A stretch of DNA of 64,000 nucleotides from Pochonia chlamydosporia 170 (GCF_001653235.2 NC_035795.1:1550001-1614000); one strand, 5' to 3'. Positions 34,429 to 46,550 are shown, counted from the stretch's first letter. The notes: generated by a model not told the origin, from the letters alone. Numbers and translations: made by a program.

Positions 34429-35534
34429 ATGGTCCCAAAGCCGGCGGGCTTGGAAAGCAAGTCCAAGCTTTTGACTTGGAAAGACATCTGTGAGTCTGTC
34501 GCCTCCTCATTCAACGAAAGGACATATATCCTAATACTTTAGTTCAAGTGCCTTGGCAAAAGTATGAATACTAGACTGCATGCGGGACTGCGGGACCTGT
34601 GCTGGCTTGACGTAGAGATAATGAATTCATTTTGACAGGTTATCGGTAGGTTGATCAGCCGTGGCTAACTCATCAACCTCTCAAACTGGAATAGACATGC
34701 TTCATTCTCCTACATCTCCTCTACGAAAAGCATCTTAGAAATTCACAATGAAACCGGTCAGTGTCAAAGAAAGCACACCTGCTCGCGACTTCTCTAACCA
34801 GTTGTGCAGCCAACATCTGGTCTCATCTGCTTGGAGCCCTTCAGTTCCTTTTCGGCTTACTCCAATTCGTTCGGTTACAATCCCTCACTACATCCGACAC
34901 TCGCACATCAGATGTATTAGCCGTCTCGCTTTACTACCTCTGCGTGGTTGTCTGCTTCGTCCTCTCCACCATTTTTCACACCTTCTCAGACCACTCTGCC
35001 GACATGCATCGCTTTGGCGATGAGCTTGACCACCTTGGAATCGTTCTCGTCATGTGGGGAACGGGCATTTCTGGGGTTCATTTTGGCTTCTACTGTAATC
35101 CGTATTTACGGTATCTGTATTTTGTCGCTCTTACGGCTACCGCGTTTGGTTGTGCGGTTTTCACCCTGAAACCAAAGTTCCGCCAGCCGACATATAGAAC
35201 GACACGATTTCTTATGTACTGCTTTTTGGGGGCAAGTCTGTTTGCCCCCGTGGTTCACGGCAGCTTCAAGTATGGTTATGCTGCGCTAAGCGACATGATG
35301 GGCTTGAGCTCGTTTTTCGGTCTTGCGCTTATTAACTTTTCGGGGGCTGCTTTGTACGCGGCTAGAGTTCCGGAGAGGTGGTTCCCTGGGACTTTTGATT
35401 TTTTGGGGCAGAGTCATAATTGGATGCATGTTTTGGTGTTAACTGGTGCGTTGGTGAGACTGAGTGGGTTGTTGGAAGTATGTGAGATATGGCAGGGGGG
35501 TGTGGGAGCCCGTTTGTGCCGTGGACTGGCGTGA
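34429..35534 (+). CDS. PAQR (adiponectin receptor/hemolysin III-like) membrane protein
   Basis: Five exons (34429-34489, 34543-34561, 34616-34645, 34695-34756, 34810-35534) give 298 residues. Exons 2 and 3 are only 19 and 30 nt, but the phases join perfectly into the classic PAQR N-terminus: LLTWKDI, DNEFILTGYR, then HNETANIWSHLLGA. Seven hydrophobic segments follow. Conserved motifs are STIFHTFSDHS (metal-binding His), ELDHLGI, and GQSHNWMHVLVLTGA near the C-terminus with the last two metal-site His. In fungi this family (Izh proteins) acts in the plasma or ER membrane, linking lipid or ceramidase-like activity to zinc and sterol metabolism. A reading that starts at a Met near 34748 or 34761 would lack the conserved cytosolic motif, so the multi-exon model is preferred. 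Confidence 0.92.
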
Positions 35535-35817
35535 ATTGGAGCGGAATCTGGAGGGTAAACAGATTAACGGTGTTTACATAGCGTGGCATTTGAAAACTTC
35601 ACAGATGGGCTGGAGATGAGAGCCATCGAGACACAACGTCCATGTATCATCGATTCAACTAGATTACCAATACATGCGATAGAACATATAATACAATTCG
35701 TTGAAATCCAAAATGGTATCGTCTAATGCCAACATACCGAATCCCATCCGTATACGCCAAAATGTCTATTATACAATACAATTCAACCAATCAAACCCAT
35801 GCCAAAACTCTGCCTCG
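35535..35817. other. convergent 3' region of PAQR and IRC3 genes
   Basis: 283 bp between the two stop codons; nothing else seen. Confidence 0.6.
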
Positions 35818-37841
35818 CTATGCCATCACCGGCCCAACCGTCACCCGCTCCCTGTTCTGTCTTGCCTCCAAAACATTACTCTGTTTTTCTCTACGACGCT
35901 GCTCGGCCTCTATTTTCGCAAATTGCCCACGAGCACCGTGCTTCAACTTTGTAATCATATCCGCCGCCTTGCCCTTTGTCAAATCCAACACACTGAGCGC
36001 ATTCGCCTTTCCACGCAACCTATTTACAAAATCTAACTGCCCTTGCGTAGGAGGCAAGTTCCTCCAGGGCTGATGTCGGTGTATAAAGCTATGGGGAAAT
36101 GCGTTCGCCGCATAACTATCTGCTCCGTGGACGGCGTCGTTAAACGTAGCGGCTGTGAGAATCTCTCTAGGTGCAGCGAACGGGGATTTCGCCACCCCCG
36201 GCGGTAGAGCACGGATCTCGAGGGCCTTGTATGTTGGTGATGAGGCTGTAACAGGACCTTGGATTCGCTCGATGCGGATGTATGACCCGCTAGGGGCTGA
36301 GAGAACGAATCTTTCTGGTCCGACTTGTACCCAGGCGTTCTGGCTGATGGCTCGAATGTGTCGTTCCCCAGATGTGTCGGCGATTAAGTCCAGAACAGAG
36401 GAGTAATCGGTGAATGTTACTGCTTCTGCTGACTTGATTGGCGGGGTTGGTCCATTCGAGTCTGCGTCGTGATTTCGTGCTTCTTCTGCGCTTTGCGCCT
36501 CCTTCATTCTTCTCATGTCCGTTACAGATGCCTTTTCGACCAATTCGTTGGGATCAAGCCCAAATAGCGTCGGTGTAGTCACAATGCCGGTCTCCAAGCT
36601 GGACACCAAATCGATGATGTGACAGTTTTTCTTGCCCGGGTGAAGCCGCATACCTCTGCCAATCATTTGAACTAGCAGATTTCGTGATCTTGTTGGTCTT
36701 GCGAGAACAATACAATCGATGTTTGGTATGTCCGTACCCTCGGTGAACACACCGCAGTTAACCAGAACCGGAAACTTTCCCTTTTTGAATGCGTCTAGGA
36801 TCTCACCGCGTTCTACCTTGGGTGTATCGCCAGTTACAAATTGCGCGTCGTACCCATATTCCCGAAATTTTCGAGTAAGCCCAGAGACGTGTGCCAAATC
36901 CACGCAGAAGACCAACGTGCTCTTCCGGTCTCCGGCTTTGGCCATCCAGCTCTTTACAGCAATGTCGTTGACTTCGTTCGTGTTGACAACTTTGGATAGC
37001 TCTCCTGTTTGGAAATCGCCAAACGCACCGTTCTTCACTTTGGATAAGTTGGCAGACGACTCGACGGTTGTGAAAATGACCTCTGAGAGCCACTTATCGG
37101 TAATCATGTCGACATAGTCCTTGTGATAGACAATTTCGTCAATTGCGGCACCTAGCTTGACACCGTCGAATCTTGAGAACGTAGCTGAGACGCCGATGAG
37201 AGTGGGTGAGTCTCGCTGCTTTTGGTCCAGCCCGAAGTGCTTGAGAGTTCGAAGGTATCCCGGCGCGACGATGTGATGTGCTTCATCCACCAAAACTAGT
37301 TTGAAATCTGAAGGCGCAAACTTTTCCAGTCGATCTCTAGAAGTGATACTTTGCACGCTGGCAATGGTGATATCCGCTGATCCCGAGGCATGAATCGAGC
37401 CCATTTCAATCTCAATTGTCTTTTCTGGGTATGCTAGTTGGCAATGCCGCGCAGCTTGCTCTACAAGTTCACGGCGATGCGCTAGAATAAGAGTGCGGTT
37501 GCCGCCATTTGAACGCGAATGCACTTTGTCGATCAGTTGTGTGAAGATGACCTTCCCGAGTTAGCTTTTGACATTCGAAGCATGAAATTCCCGTTCATAT
37601 TCATGTCTAGCGAGCTTACAGTTTTGCCGCTTCCCGTGGCCAGTGATATTCCTACGCGTTTGTGTCCTTGTCTCAGGGATGAGAGAACCGATTTGATGCA
37701 TTCTTGTTGATAGTCTCGAAGCTTGGGCTTGCTCGTGAGGGTCAGTCCTGCAGTGAAGATTTTAATGGGTGAACGACTCGATGCAAATTTGTTAGCCTCA
37801 ACCGATGGGCGGAAGACGCATTTTGCAACGGTGCGTAGCAT
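35818..37841 (-). CDS. IRC3: mitochondrial DEAD/DEAH-like helicase Irc3
   Basis: Two exons (37620-37841, 35818-37551) joined over a 68-bp intron with a GCTAAC branch site give 651 residues. The first ~30 residues are basic and lack acidic residues early ([14 protein letters not shown]), fitting a mitochondrial presequence. Helicase motifs in order: a Q-like LRDYQQECI, Walker A ATGSGKT (68-74, cut exactly by the intron), Ia [45 protein letters not shown] and [15 protein letters not shown]. Irc3 is a superfamily-2 double-stranded DNA translocase that helps maintain mitochondrial DNA and resolves branched intermediates. The C-terminal basic region should help bind DNA. Confidence 0.93.
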
Positions 37842-38637
37842 TGTACATTATGAGATGGCCATGAGTGTGTTTGATGAGGTTTATGAGAATCTGAAATTCG
37901 TCTGAGAAATCAAAATCTTGTGACAGGGGCAGCCTGTTGTTGCAAATGTCCAACTCAAGGTTCGACCCACTTTTTGATTATGTCAGCTCACGCAATGTAA
38001 GTAGCCGGATCATTTATTTTAATGTTTAAAACAGCGTGAACATTCTCCCTATAGAAAAGATTAAAAGGGGAGAAAATGTACAGAAGAGGCTTACGTCCGG
38101 AGCATACCTCCCACAGAACGTACTTTCTCGTGGTGTTGGTTAGCTCTATGTGATGTGCAAATTCAAGCAACATGGGCTGTATGTGGTCAAAGAAGTGAAG
38201 CAGCACCAGCGACCAATTGGGCCAGGAACGTAGATGAGCAAAAAATTGACAAAATTATTCTCTTAGTTTACTTTTTGCTATTTAATGCTAAATTATACCA
38301 AACTTCAAAATGTCATGCAAAGTATTGTCCAAGTCGTAGCCCTGCAGAAGAGATCGTGCAAGTGCCAGCCAAATTTGGTCCAAGGAGCTCCACCTTTCAA
38401 TGTTCACACTTGCTGAGATTTCTCACCACTGTCAACACAAGTTCAACGTATCAGCTTTCAAGCGTCTGGAAAATATGCAACTATACTGTTGATGCTTTGC
38501 CGCGTAAGCCCACAGCAACCGATTTACGCATGGATTCAGACCGAGCACGAGTTCCATAACAGCTTGCCACCAGTGGTCCCCCGGATACAATGTCAACGCC
38601 GGCCGTCACCCACTGCCGCTTTCGAAACTGAGAGAGC
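37842..38637. promoter_or_regulatory. divergent region between IRC3 and RRN5
   Basis: 796 bp, AT-rich around 38230-38300. It should hold both promoters. No gene or RNA was recognised. Confidence 0.5.
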
Positions 38638-40350
38638 ATGGACTCTGACGAGGAGTACGCCGTTGATGAGCAAAGTGTCGCCGAACATGAATCCGATTTT
38701 GCATATACAGAGTTGGATGAAGTCCAGGGAGTTTACTCGACCGTGAACCAGAGTGATAGGGAGAGCTCATACCTTCCAAGCGATCAATCCATCGATCTCA
38801 GGACAAGACAAGCCTTATCTCAAGATGAGCGAGAGGGCAGTCGGTCGCCTTTGAAGCGGCCGGCCAAACAAGCTCGGGTACATCGGCCGTTCAAACGGCA
38901 AAAGGGTATATTGAATACCGAGTATATCGACCTTCTCAATCGAGACATCGATGACGCCGCCCACCGGGTGTGTTTGGATGAAACCGTGGACTTGCCCGGT
39001 TCTCAGCTCGGGCTCACCACTTGGTCAGCTGTAGAGAAGCAACAATTTTTTGAATCTTTATCACGTCTGGGAAGGTACGACTTACCTGGAATCGCAGCCA
39101 GAATCGGTACCAAGAGTGAAATCGAGGTCAAGCAGTACATCCATTTGTTGCACACAACCCAAGAACGCAGGGCGGATTTCAACCGTCGATCATATCTGGA
39201 GTCAGCAGAATATCCGGCAGCCGTTGAAATCAGCCAACAATGCTGCCATGCCCAGGAGGAGGTCGCAGATGCGATTTCTGTGCGCCAAGAACGGAGCGAG
39301 CAGCAACGAGAGGCGAAAAAATGGGGAGGGAACTGGGATATTACGCCTTCCATTGCGCGAAGATTAACTCGTCGCGGCGAGGAGGGAGTTTCGACATCCG
39401 AGTCGACGTTGAGATTCGCTCAGCTGTTTCACTTGTCCAATTGGCTAAAGCTGTCAGAACGGGTATTTATGAATTCCTCGATTCCTGGAAGCAACTGGAA
39501 CAACATCGACGATAGACACCCGTCAATGTGGGCAACCGCTCTCGACGACTTTCACTCACTCGCTGTATCCGTCACTCGGCGGCTCGTTCAATCAACTTTG
39601 TTCATTAGCATGTCTAGAATCCGAGCGAAGAAAGAGCTCATCCCTACCACCCGGGAGATTGTGCGGGCAAAAGATGTTGAAGCTGCGGTGGCCTCGCTCG
39701 GCATGATGCACAACTCGAACAATTTGTGGATTAAAGCCGCAAGAAGATTGCGGTTGGATGTGTATGAAGAACCGCCAGATAGAGACGACGAGGATATCGA
39801 AGAGGAGCCCATGGATTATGAGGAGGTTGAAGCTGCCCTCTCTGGTGACACCAATGCAGATGAATCCCGTTCCCCCCAGGGGAGAATTCTCAAAATAGAA
39901 GGTCTCTCCGGTGACGATCTGGACGATGACGACGAAGAAGACAATTACGACACAGGCGTCGATTCCGAAGGGGGTTTTAAACAGGAAATAGACGAAGAAG
40001 AAGATGAAATCACACACGAAGCGAATGAGATTCTGTGGTATTCTGCCCCCGAGTTGAAAGATATACAAGCTGCCAAGGAGGCGCTCAAGCTGCGAATCAC
40101 CATGGAGAGGAAGCAAGAAGCGGAAGCTGCGTTACATGACGAATATGCAAGCTACCAAGCAGAGATGGAAATGTGGAATATTCTGCAGAAACGGCCACCG
40201 ATGGAACCGCCCAAAGTGCAGGATCCAGGGCGCGTGCATAGATCAAACGTGGGCGTGGAGGATGTCTACCCTCTTGGAAGAAATTGGGCTACCAAGTTGG
40301 AGTATTATGGAGAATGGGAGACGTTGGATACCGAGAAGCAGAAGGAGTAG
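38638..40350 (+). CDS. RRN5: RNA polymerase I upstream activation factor subunit Rrn5
   Basis: A single exon encodes 570 residues. A SANT/Myb-like domain lies at residues 127-172 (TTWSAVEKQQFFESLSRLGR, then PGIAARIGTKSEIEVKQY), the Rrn5 hallmark. It is flanked by a basic stretch (KRPAKQARVHRPFKRQK, about 75-91) likely to be a nuclear signal. Residues 375-465 hold long acidic runs, and the C-terminus is helical and charged. Rrn5 belongs to the UAF complex, which binds the upstream element of the rDNA promoter and recruits core factor and TBP for Pol I. It is convergent with EAF7, with the stops 113 bp apart. Confidence 0.85.
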   Translation: MDSDEEYAVDEQSVAEHESDFAYTELDEVQGVYSTVNQSDRESSYLPSDQSIDLRTRQALSQDEREGSRSPLKRPAKQARVHRPFKRQKGILNTEYIDLLNRDIDDAAHRVCLDETVDLPGSQLGLTTWSAVEKQQFFESLSRLGRYDLPGIAARIGTKSEIEVKQYIHLLHTTQERRADFNRRSYLESAEYPAAVEISQQCCHAQEEVADAISVRQERSEQQREAKKWGGNWDITPSIARRLTRRGEEGVSTSESTLRFAQLFHLSNWLKLSERVFMNSSIPGSNWNNIDDRHPSMWATALDDFHSLAVSVTRRLVQSTLFISMSRIRAKKELIPTTREIVRAKDVEAAVASLGMMHNSNNLWIKAARRLRLDVYEEPPDRDDEDIEEEPMDYEEVEAALSGDTNADESRSPQGRILKIEGLSGDDLDDDDEEDNYDTGVDSEGGFKQEIDEEEDEITHEANEILWYSAPELKDIQAAKEALKLRITMERKQEAEAALHDEYASYQAEMEMWNILQKRPPMEPPKVQDPGRVHRSNVGVEDVYPLGRNWATKLEYYGEWETLDTEKQKE

Positions 40351-40463
40351 CGACTGCGCCCCTTTGAGCAGGTAGTGACATGGTTGATTTCCATGACAGT
40401 AAGTATACAATTGGGTATCTGTATCTAATACATGCACTTTTAATACGCCCTTGTTCTGCATCC

Positions 40464-41509
40464 TCATTTCCGTGACCTGGTCCTCCGTGTGGTAGGCTTT
40501 GGTGCAGCACTCTTTCTCGTAGCTGCTCTTGTTGACCTTGATGCTGGCGTGCCACCCTCTTCGGCACTCTCTTCCTCTTCCTCGTCCTCGTCCTCTTCTT
40601 CCTCTCCCTCCTCTTCCCCGTCGTTATCATCCTCGCCTTCGCCTTCAGCCTGACTGTCGCCCTCGCCCTCACCCTCGTCATCATCCTCCCCAGATCCACT
40701 CTCGTCGTCCTCCTCTTCACCGTCCTCTTCTTCCGTAGTCTCAGCCTTCTCCTTGTCGGATTTGTCCTTGTCACTCTTCTCGACTTTTTCCACCTTGGCC
40801 TGCTGACTTGCCGCTCGTGTGCGTCCTCTTGAGCCCCTCGTCGGTCTACCGGCTGGTGATGGTGCGTCTGTACCGTCTTCCGTGTCTTCGGCATCTGTGG
40901 CCCTGGCCTTTGATGCTGTTCCTGATCTCTTTCGCTTTCTTGGAAGTGATGGCTCGGGCGAGAGGTCCAGCGCTGGTGGAGAGGTAGGTGCTTCGCTCGC
41001 ATCGGCCACCGCCCTCTGCATCATGGAGTCGAGATAGTGTGAGTGTGGTAGCGAGAAATCGACATATTTCTCGTCGTGTTCGTCGTCGTCGAAATACTCG
41101 CGCTCGTCTATCAAGTCTAGGTCGTAGTATGTGCGCAACTTGTCCCAGATATTGGGTATTCTAGTGTGGTGATAGATATCTGGGTCGAAGCCGTGGTTTC
41201 GGAGATGCTCTGAAATCGCAATCATTCTGAAGTGTTTGTGCATACCTGGGTTGATGTAGTTAGCATGGTGCATTCAGCCAGGTTTAGCGCTGGGAAGTGC
41301 TACGAACCTGCCGGTTTCCAGCGGATAACGCCCTTGAACAGAGAAGCGATTTGATCATCCGTCCACATTTCGTTGTAATTCGGACCGTCGTGTTTTGGAG
41401 GGCCGCCCGCATCGCTGGTTGCTGGGGTGTCGATGTCCATGGCATCGTCGTCCCGAGTTGCGCTTGGGGTTGCGGCAGCTTGGCCGCGCGCACGCTTTCT
41501 GGGAGGCAT
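40464..41509 (-). CDS. EAF7: NuA4 histone acetyltransferase subunit Eaf7
   Basis: Two exons (41308-41509, 40464-41245), split by a 62-bp intron, give 327 residues. The conserved Eaf7/MRGBP domain spans about residues 45-120: [20 protein letters not shown] joins [19 protein letters not shown] at the splice, followed by [21 protein letters not shown]. Eaf7 pairs with Eaf5/Eaf3-type subunits in NuA4, which acetylates H4 and H2A. The C-terminal half is low complexity: basic Ser/Arg/Lys stretches, then about 60 residues nearly all Glu/Asp/Gly, then a basic Arg/Thr tail ending TRRTRSRK. Its DNA is a long CTC/TCC-rich tract (about 40570-40760), where polymerase slippage is plausible. Confidence 0.93.
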
Positions 41510-41902
41510 TTCGGGCCTGTGCGTTGGTTCTCGGTTACCAGGATGCCAGAAAATGCCCTATACCGTGTATTGCGATGGCAATGGCACCGAGTGTGTGAGG
41601 GTGATAATCGCGGTTGATGACAGAAAAGTCTACTCTCGAGCTCAAGGGTCTCTGCTCTGGAAGCTCGAAATTCGGTGATTGGCGGTTGAAGTGACTTGTT
41701 TGGGGGTGGCTGAGGCTGCGCGCTGGTTGTCACTTGCTGTTCCCTTGCCAAGTTAGCGCGGGGCTTGATGGAGACTCGAGCCCCAAGCCAAGCAACCAAC
41801 GGCTCTTTCACAACGCGACATGCGCGTCTGCATGTGTAACAACGACCAAATCAACCTGCACGTCGTCGTCTGTCATCTGATGCGAGAAATTACAATGAAA
41901 CA
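41510..41902. promoter_or_regulatory. shared divergent promoter of EAF7 and the gamma-tubulin complex gene
   Basis: 393 bp between the two start codons; short in-frame ORFs are shadows or leaders. No TATA box is evident. Confidence 0.6.
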
Positions 41903-44823
41903 ATGGCGGATGAGGCAAACGAAGCAGACGTCTTCGCCGTCCCGGACTTTTGGAAGACGTCCAAGTGGCTAGATCAATTGGCCAAGGAAGCTTCAACTTC
42001 TCTGTTTGGAAATGGGTTAGATGGTAAGCAAACATGTAATTTGTCATGCGACGAGTTTAATGCTAACACAGTGTCTTGTTAGTCTTATACAATGCGAAAC
42101 CTACCTTGCTTCCCCTAACGCCTATCAAACTCGACACGGATGGCTTCTTCCAACTACCCCAGGACAAAGATTTCCATGCGGAAAGTCAAGATGATAACGA
42201 AGGCTTCGAAACAGCTCACTGGTCCGTTCAAGAGCCCTTCGAATTCGAGGATAAAAGCGATGTATGGATGCACTCTTCAGAACCGCCTCCAAAGCCAGCC
42301 ATATTCAGGACGTGGGAAACCTTTAATACCGGAATACCGAAACCGCATGTGCCACTATTTCTAAGCGAAGCCGGAGCAGGCGCATACGACGCGCTGTTGA
42401 ACTGGCCAACAGATTCTTTAGAATTGGCTAATACGAATACGCCTGTTGTTGAGACCAATGTCTATTTTGCGTCTGTGTTGGCCCTCAGCGTTGGCCGGGA
42501 ATCTGTCTTCTTCGCAAGAACTGCTAAAGGGACGCTCAAGCCTACGCTGCCTGAATTACGAATATCTGGATACACCAGACAAGTACTGCAGGGAGTCGAA
42601 AGACAAGCAGGGAGGTGTGGCTCGACATTCTTACGGCTCAGCACAGTCTCTCGATCAGCATACATTTCATCTTCGAGTCGATGCGCTGTAGCACTCGCCA
42701 GCGCCATGAACCAGATTCTACAAGCCGTGGAATACCAGGTCACCGTGGATGGACGATTTCCCAGATCCCTCTTACATCTTCAGACTACCATAACAGGGGC
42801 ATCAGCTATTCTCCGACCGCTAGATGATCTCGTATCCAGAATGTCGGAGAACCTTTCCGACGAGGAGATCTTGTCGCTTGTTTTTCAGGAAGCGTCAATG
42901 CTTGAGTTTAGCGAAGGATACGTTCGAGATGTGCTCTGCGAAATATTGCGGCGCATATCGTCGCCTTGGCTTGAATCAATTGAAGAGTGGCTTGGCACCC
43001 GACGGGAAGTAGGAACGCCCTTTACAAAGTCAAGCATTGGAGAGACCAGGGGGTTTGTCAAAGTCGACGTGGAAATCTTTACTGATGACTTTGGACGAGA
43101 AGTTGAAGACGTGGACTTTCGGTTGGATGCGAGGAAAGTTCCGGAATTTTTGCCTCAAGATATCGCCGAGTCCATATTTGAGACGGGCAGAAACTTGCGA
43201 TTTGTTAGGGCCTTCCACCCTGACCACGTCTTGGCTCGCTCTGATGCGATTATGTCGAACCGACCGCCTGCGGCAGAATGGCTATTTGATTGGGAGTCTA
43301 TTTTAAACCTTGAGAGTCGCGTTGCACAATACCAAGAGAGGCTAGTTCACGCCCTCCGGCAAAGTCGTTCCAGCACAACACGAGAAGCGGCACAATTCAG
43401 GCTAGGCGTACATGAGCCAGGCTCCGAGTTCAAATTGCAATTTTTCGGGTTCGACCAAAATATGATGGAGCAGCGATTACTCGAATCAATGGACCAGCTT
43501 GACCAGCCATTCATGGCAAAAGGGAGCGATGATTCGCTATGCCGTCTTGTCCGAGCGCGGCTTTCCAAGGTGAATGAGGACGACGCTGCAGCCTCTGATA
43601 ACACGCCGCATTGGTCTCTTTTACCAATCCTGTCGTTTGGTGGGATTGCGGCCGCTCAGGCACGAATCGTCAATCGAGAAAGCCTGCGGCTACTATTCGA
43701 AGTACACGGGGTCCAAGATCACCTCAAACTACAGCGAGACTTTCATCTGCTTGGGAATGGTTTGTTTTGTAGTCGACTGTCTCATGCTTTATTTGACCCA
43801 GATCTGGAAACAGCGGAAAGACGGGCTGGCGTAGCAATGCAAGGTGGTGTCATGGGCTTGCGGCTCGGGGGCCGAGATACATGGCCACCAGCGGGCTCTG
43901 AGCTTCGTCTCGCCCTGATGGGAGTTCTTAGTGAAGCGTATCATTCTGGACTCGGTAAGAAGGCATCTGTGTCCACCAAACTGGGCTCAGATGCTTCCCT
44001 GCTGCCCGGAGATCTGAGTTTTGCAGTTCGTGACTTGTCCTCAGAAGAGATTGACAAATGCATGAACCCAGACACGTTGGAAGCCCTCGATTTCCTGCGA
44101 CTATCATATTCCACGCCCCCGGAACTGACGTCGATAATCACACCACTTCACTTAATGCATTACGACCGAATTTTCAAGCTTCTCCTCCGGATCTTGAGAA
44201 TGCTCTACATTGTCAATCAGTTGTATCGAGATACGAACTCGCGACTAAACACCTGGTTCGAAGAGGACGCTTCATATCGCTTCGTCAGGGAATCGCAGCA
44301 TTTCGTATCCAGCATTGCGTCATACTTTCTAGACAGCGGTGTTACGATACCCTGGCAGACTTTTGAGAGGAAACTTGATGTCATTCGTGTTGAGCTCGAC
44401 AAACTTGACGTTTCAACAGACGGTGCATCGTACAGCCCCAAGGAGCTTCAAGAAATGCATTCATTGGTGCTGGAGCGTATTATGCACGCCCTGTTCCTGA
44501 GGAAGCGCCAGCTGCCTGTTCTTAAACTCCTGGAAGAGATTTTTACCACTATTTTGCTGTATGCTAAGCAATCGAGACTCCAAGCACTGGGACGAGAGCA
44601 AGAATCTGGGGAGTCATTTGATCCAGCACACTTGTATGCTGAGTTTAAGAAGAAGGTACAGGTATTTATTACGGTTTGTCGTGGGCTGTCAGAAAAGAGC
44701 AAGGCCTCAAGTAAAAGAACGACTGGGGGTATAACGTTTGACGAATTTGGCATTGGAGATGATAGCTTGGTGGCGCAGCTGGTGACGAGGTTGGACATGG
44801 ATGACTACTACTGTAGACGTTGA
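41903..44823 (+). CDS. gamma-tubulin complex component (GCP5/GCP6-like, Spc97/Spc98 family)
   Basis: Two exons (41903-42023, 42083-44823) with a 59-bp intron give 953 residues. The N-terminal ~180 residues vary, with a conserved-looking opening (PDFWKTSKWLDQLAKEAS). The GCP N-terminal domain follows, and the C-terminal GRIP2-like region shows MHYDRIFKLLLRILRMLYIV near residues 700-720 and LHAYLDSIV-type helices ending near 940. GCP proteins nucleate microtubules by binding gamma-tubulin at the spindle pole body. Length and N-terminus suggest the GCP6 (Alp16) or GCP5 group rather than GCP2/3, but I cannot settle which. It is followed by ASK1 on the same strand after 292 bp. Confidence 0.88.
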
Positions 44824-45115
44824 GAGCTGATGGCTAGAATTGTATTGGTGTACGATGAAGATTATCGGGTTACGATTTATGAGGTTTAATATATATTGGT
44901 TTCATTACAGCATTGTCCTTTGATCATGGTGGAGGTGAGGTTGTGAACTGTTGACCCGGATCCCTGCAACTGCCCCGCCATGCCAAGTCATTGACTTCGA
45001 CCCCTCTACGCGTGGAGACGCGACATGACTTCACAACCAAACCTTCGCAGTGTTGACTATTGACTTGCAACCAACAAGCTCCGAATTCATCTGACTGGTG
45101 CAGGCAATCATCAAG

Positions 45116-46550
45116 ATGGCGCGACCGAGTGTAGCCGCGCGTAACCTGTCACTGATGGAAGAGTTGGAGAAACTCGAGCAATCCATCACACTGACATTAC
45201 AAGGTATGCGGATGCCAGGCAGAGCGTCCGCAAATACAGCCTGCTAATTCGGCATAGAAATCGATCACAACTTTAGCAAAGCGCATCGAATCGTCACAGC
45301 TAGTATAATCCCCGTGGTCGAGCAATATGGCGAACACTCCCGCGCCGTCTGGGAAGCATCCAAGGTAGGCAGACAACCAGCGGTGGAATACCAACCACCT
45401 GCTAACAGAACCCGCCAGTTTTGGAAACAATTCTTCGAAGCATCCGCCAATGTCTCGCTATCCGGGTACGAAGAGCTCGCCAACGACGACGAGTCCACCG
45501 TCATGGAGGAGAGCACCGCCATGAGAGACGACACATCCGACTACACGCAAACGCAGGACCAAGACCAGGACGTGATGGCGACGCATGGCGCACGAGACGA
45601 CACAATGCACGGAGACGAGTCGCTCCTGGACGATGCTGAACTGTCGGGTAGTACCCCTCGTCCACCGGCGACCAAGACCATAAAGGCAGATGTGTCGAGC
45701 CATTCGTCGCCATTTGACAGCATGAAGCGGACCATGAGGCAGGACGATACGACAGTACTGCAGGATGAAGAGGATTCGACGGTTCTTTTTGCCCAGCGGA
45801 CGGCGCAGCTGCCGGACATGTCCATGACGCCAAGAGGTCTACGGGAAGAGCTGCAAGGCTCTGCGAAACGGAGCAAAGACCCGCTGCTACACCGTGTTTT
45901 GGACAAGAATTACCGCGTGCAAGCTACGCCGCATAGACCCGGTGTCAAGGTTTCTCCCCTGAAAAAGGAGTCTCCCAAGAAGAAGGGAAAGGAGAAAGAA
46001 AGAGCAGCTTGGCAGGACGAAGACTCGCTCATGTCGTCGCCTGAGATTGCGGCACCAACCCTCCGCAGCGAGGTCTTCATGTCGCCTTACAAACTTATGG
46101 CTCGACAGCGGGCGGCGGCGGCGGCTCAGGGGCCAAGAACACCGGGTGTAAGTGTGCAGACGCCAGCTACGGCCAAGAAGTCGCATGATGTGTTTGCAGA
46201 TAAAGGAGAAGCGAGCCGTGGGCGGCAGAAATATGAGATTGACTGGGATAGTGAGGGGGATGAGGAGGATGATGATTTGTATGCGGGGATGAGTCCGCCC
46301 AAGACGATTCAGTTTGCTTTGCCGCCGTCCAAGTTGCTGCAAACACCAGGTGAGTTTTTGGCTTCTTTCTTCTTTCGTTCCTGGTTTTGGTGTGTAAGTG
46401 AGTGGGGTGAAGCTGACTTGTATAGCTCGAGAGGCGAGTCGGCGGATTGTGGATGATATATTGATAGATGCGGGGGTAGATCCGGAGTCGTCTGAATATA
46501 GTCCTACGATGGTGAAGATGAATCAGGATATATTAGATGATAGTTTCTAG
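45116..46550 (+). CDS. ASK1: DASH/Dam1 kinetochore complex subunit Ask1
   Basis: Four exons (45116-45203, 45258-45364, 45419-46349, 46426-46550) give 416 residues. The Ask1 core lies at residues 1-90: LEKLEQSITLTLQEIDHNF, then RIVTASIIPVVEQY, then FWKQFFEASANVSLSGYEEL. The rest is acidic and Ser/Thr-rich with many SP/TP sites (MTPRG, VSPLKKESP, MSSPEIA, MSPYKL), fitting Cdk/Aurora control. A C-terminal motif near residues 380-416 is restored by the last splice. DASH forms rings on microtubules and couples kinetochores to spindle ends. The second intron (45365-45418) is exactly 54 bp, stop-free and in frame, so its retention would insert 18 residues. Confidence 0.93.

Noticed and set aside
35362..35589. 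Minus-strand ORF over the 3' end of the PAQR gene
   Set aside because: Shadow of the PAQR coding sequence with no motif of its own.
37950..37975. GGTTCGACCC followed by a T run, resembling a tRNA B box and terminator
   Set aside because: No A box, acceptor or anticodon stem can be formed upstream.
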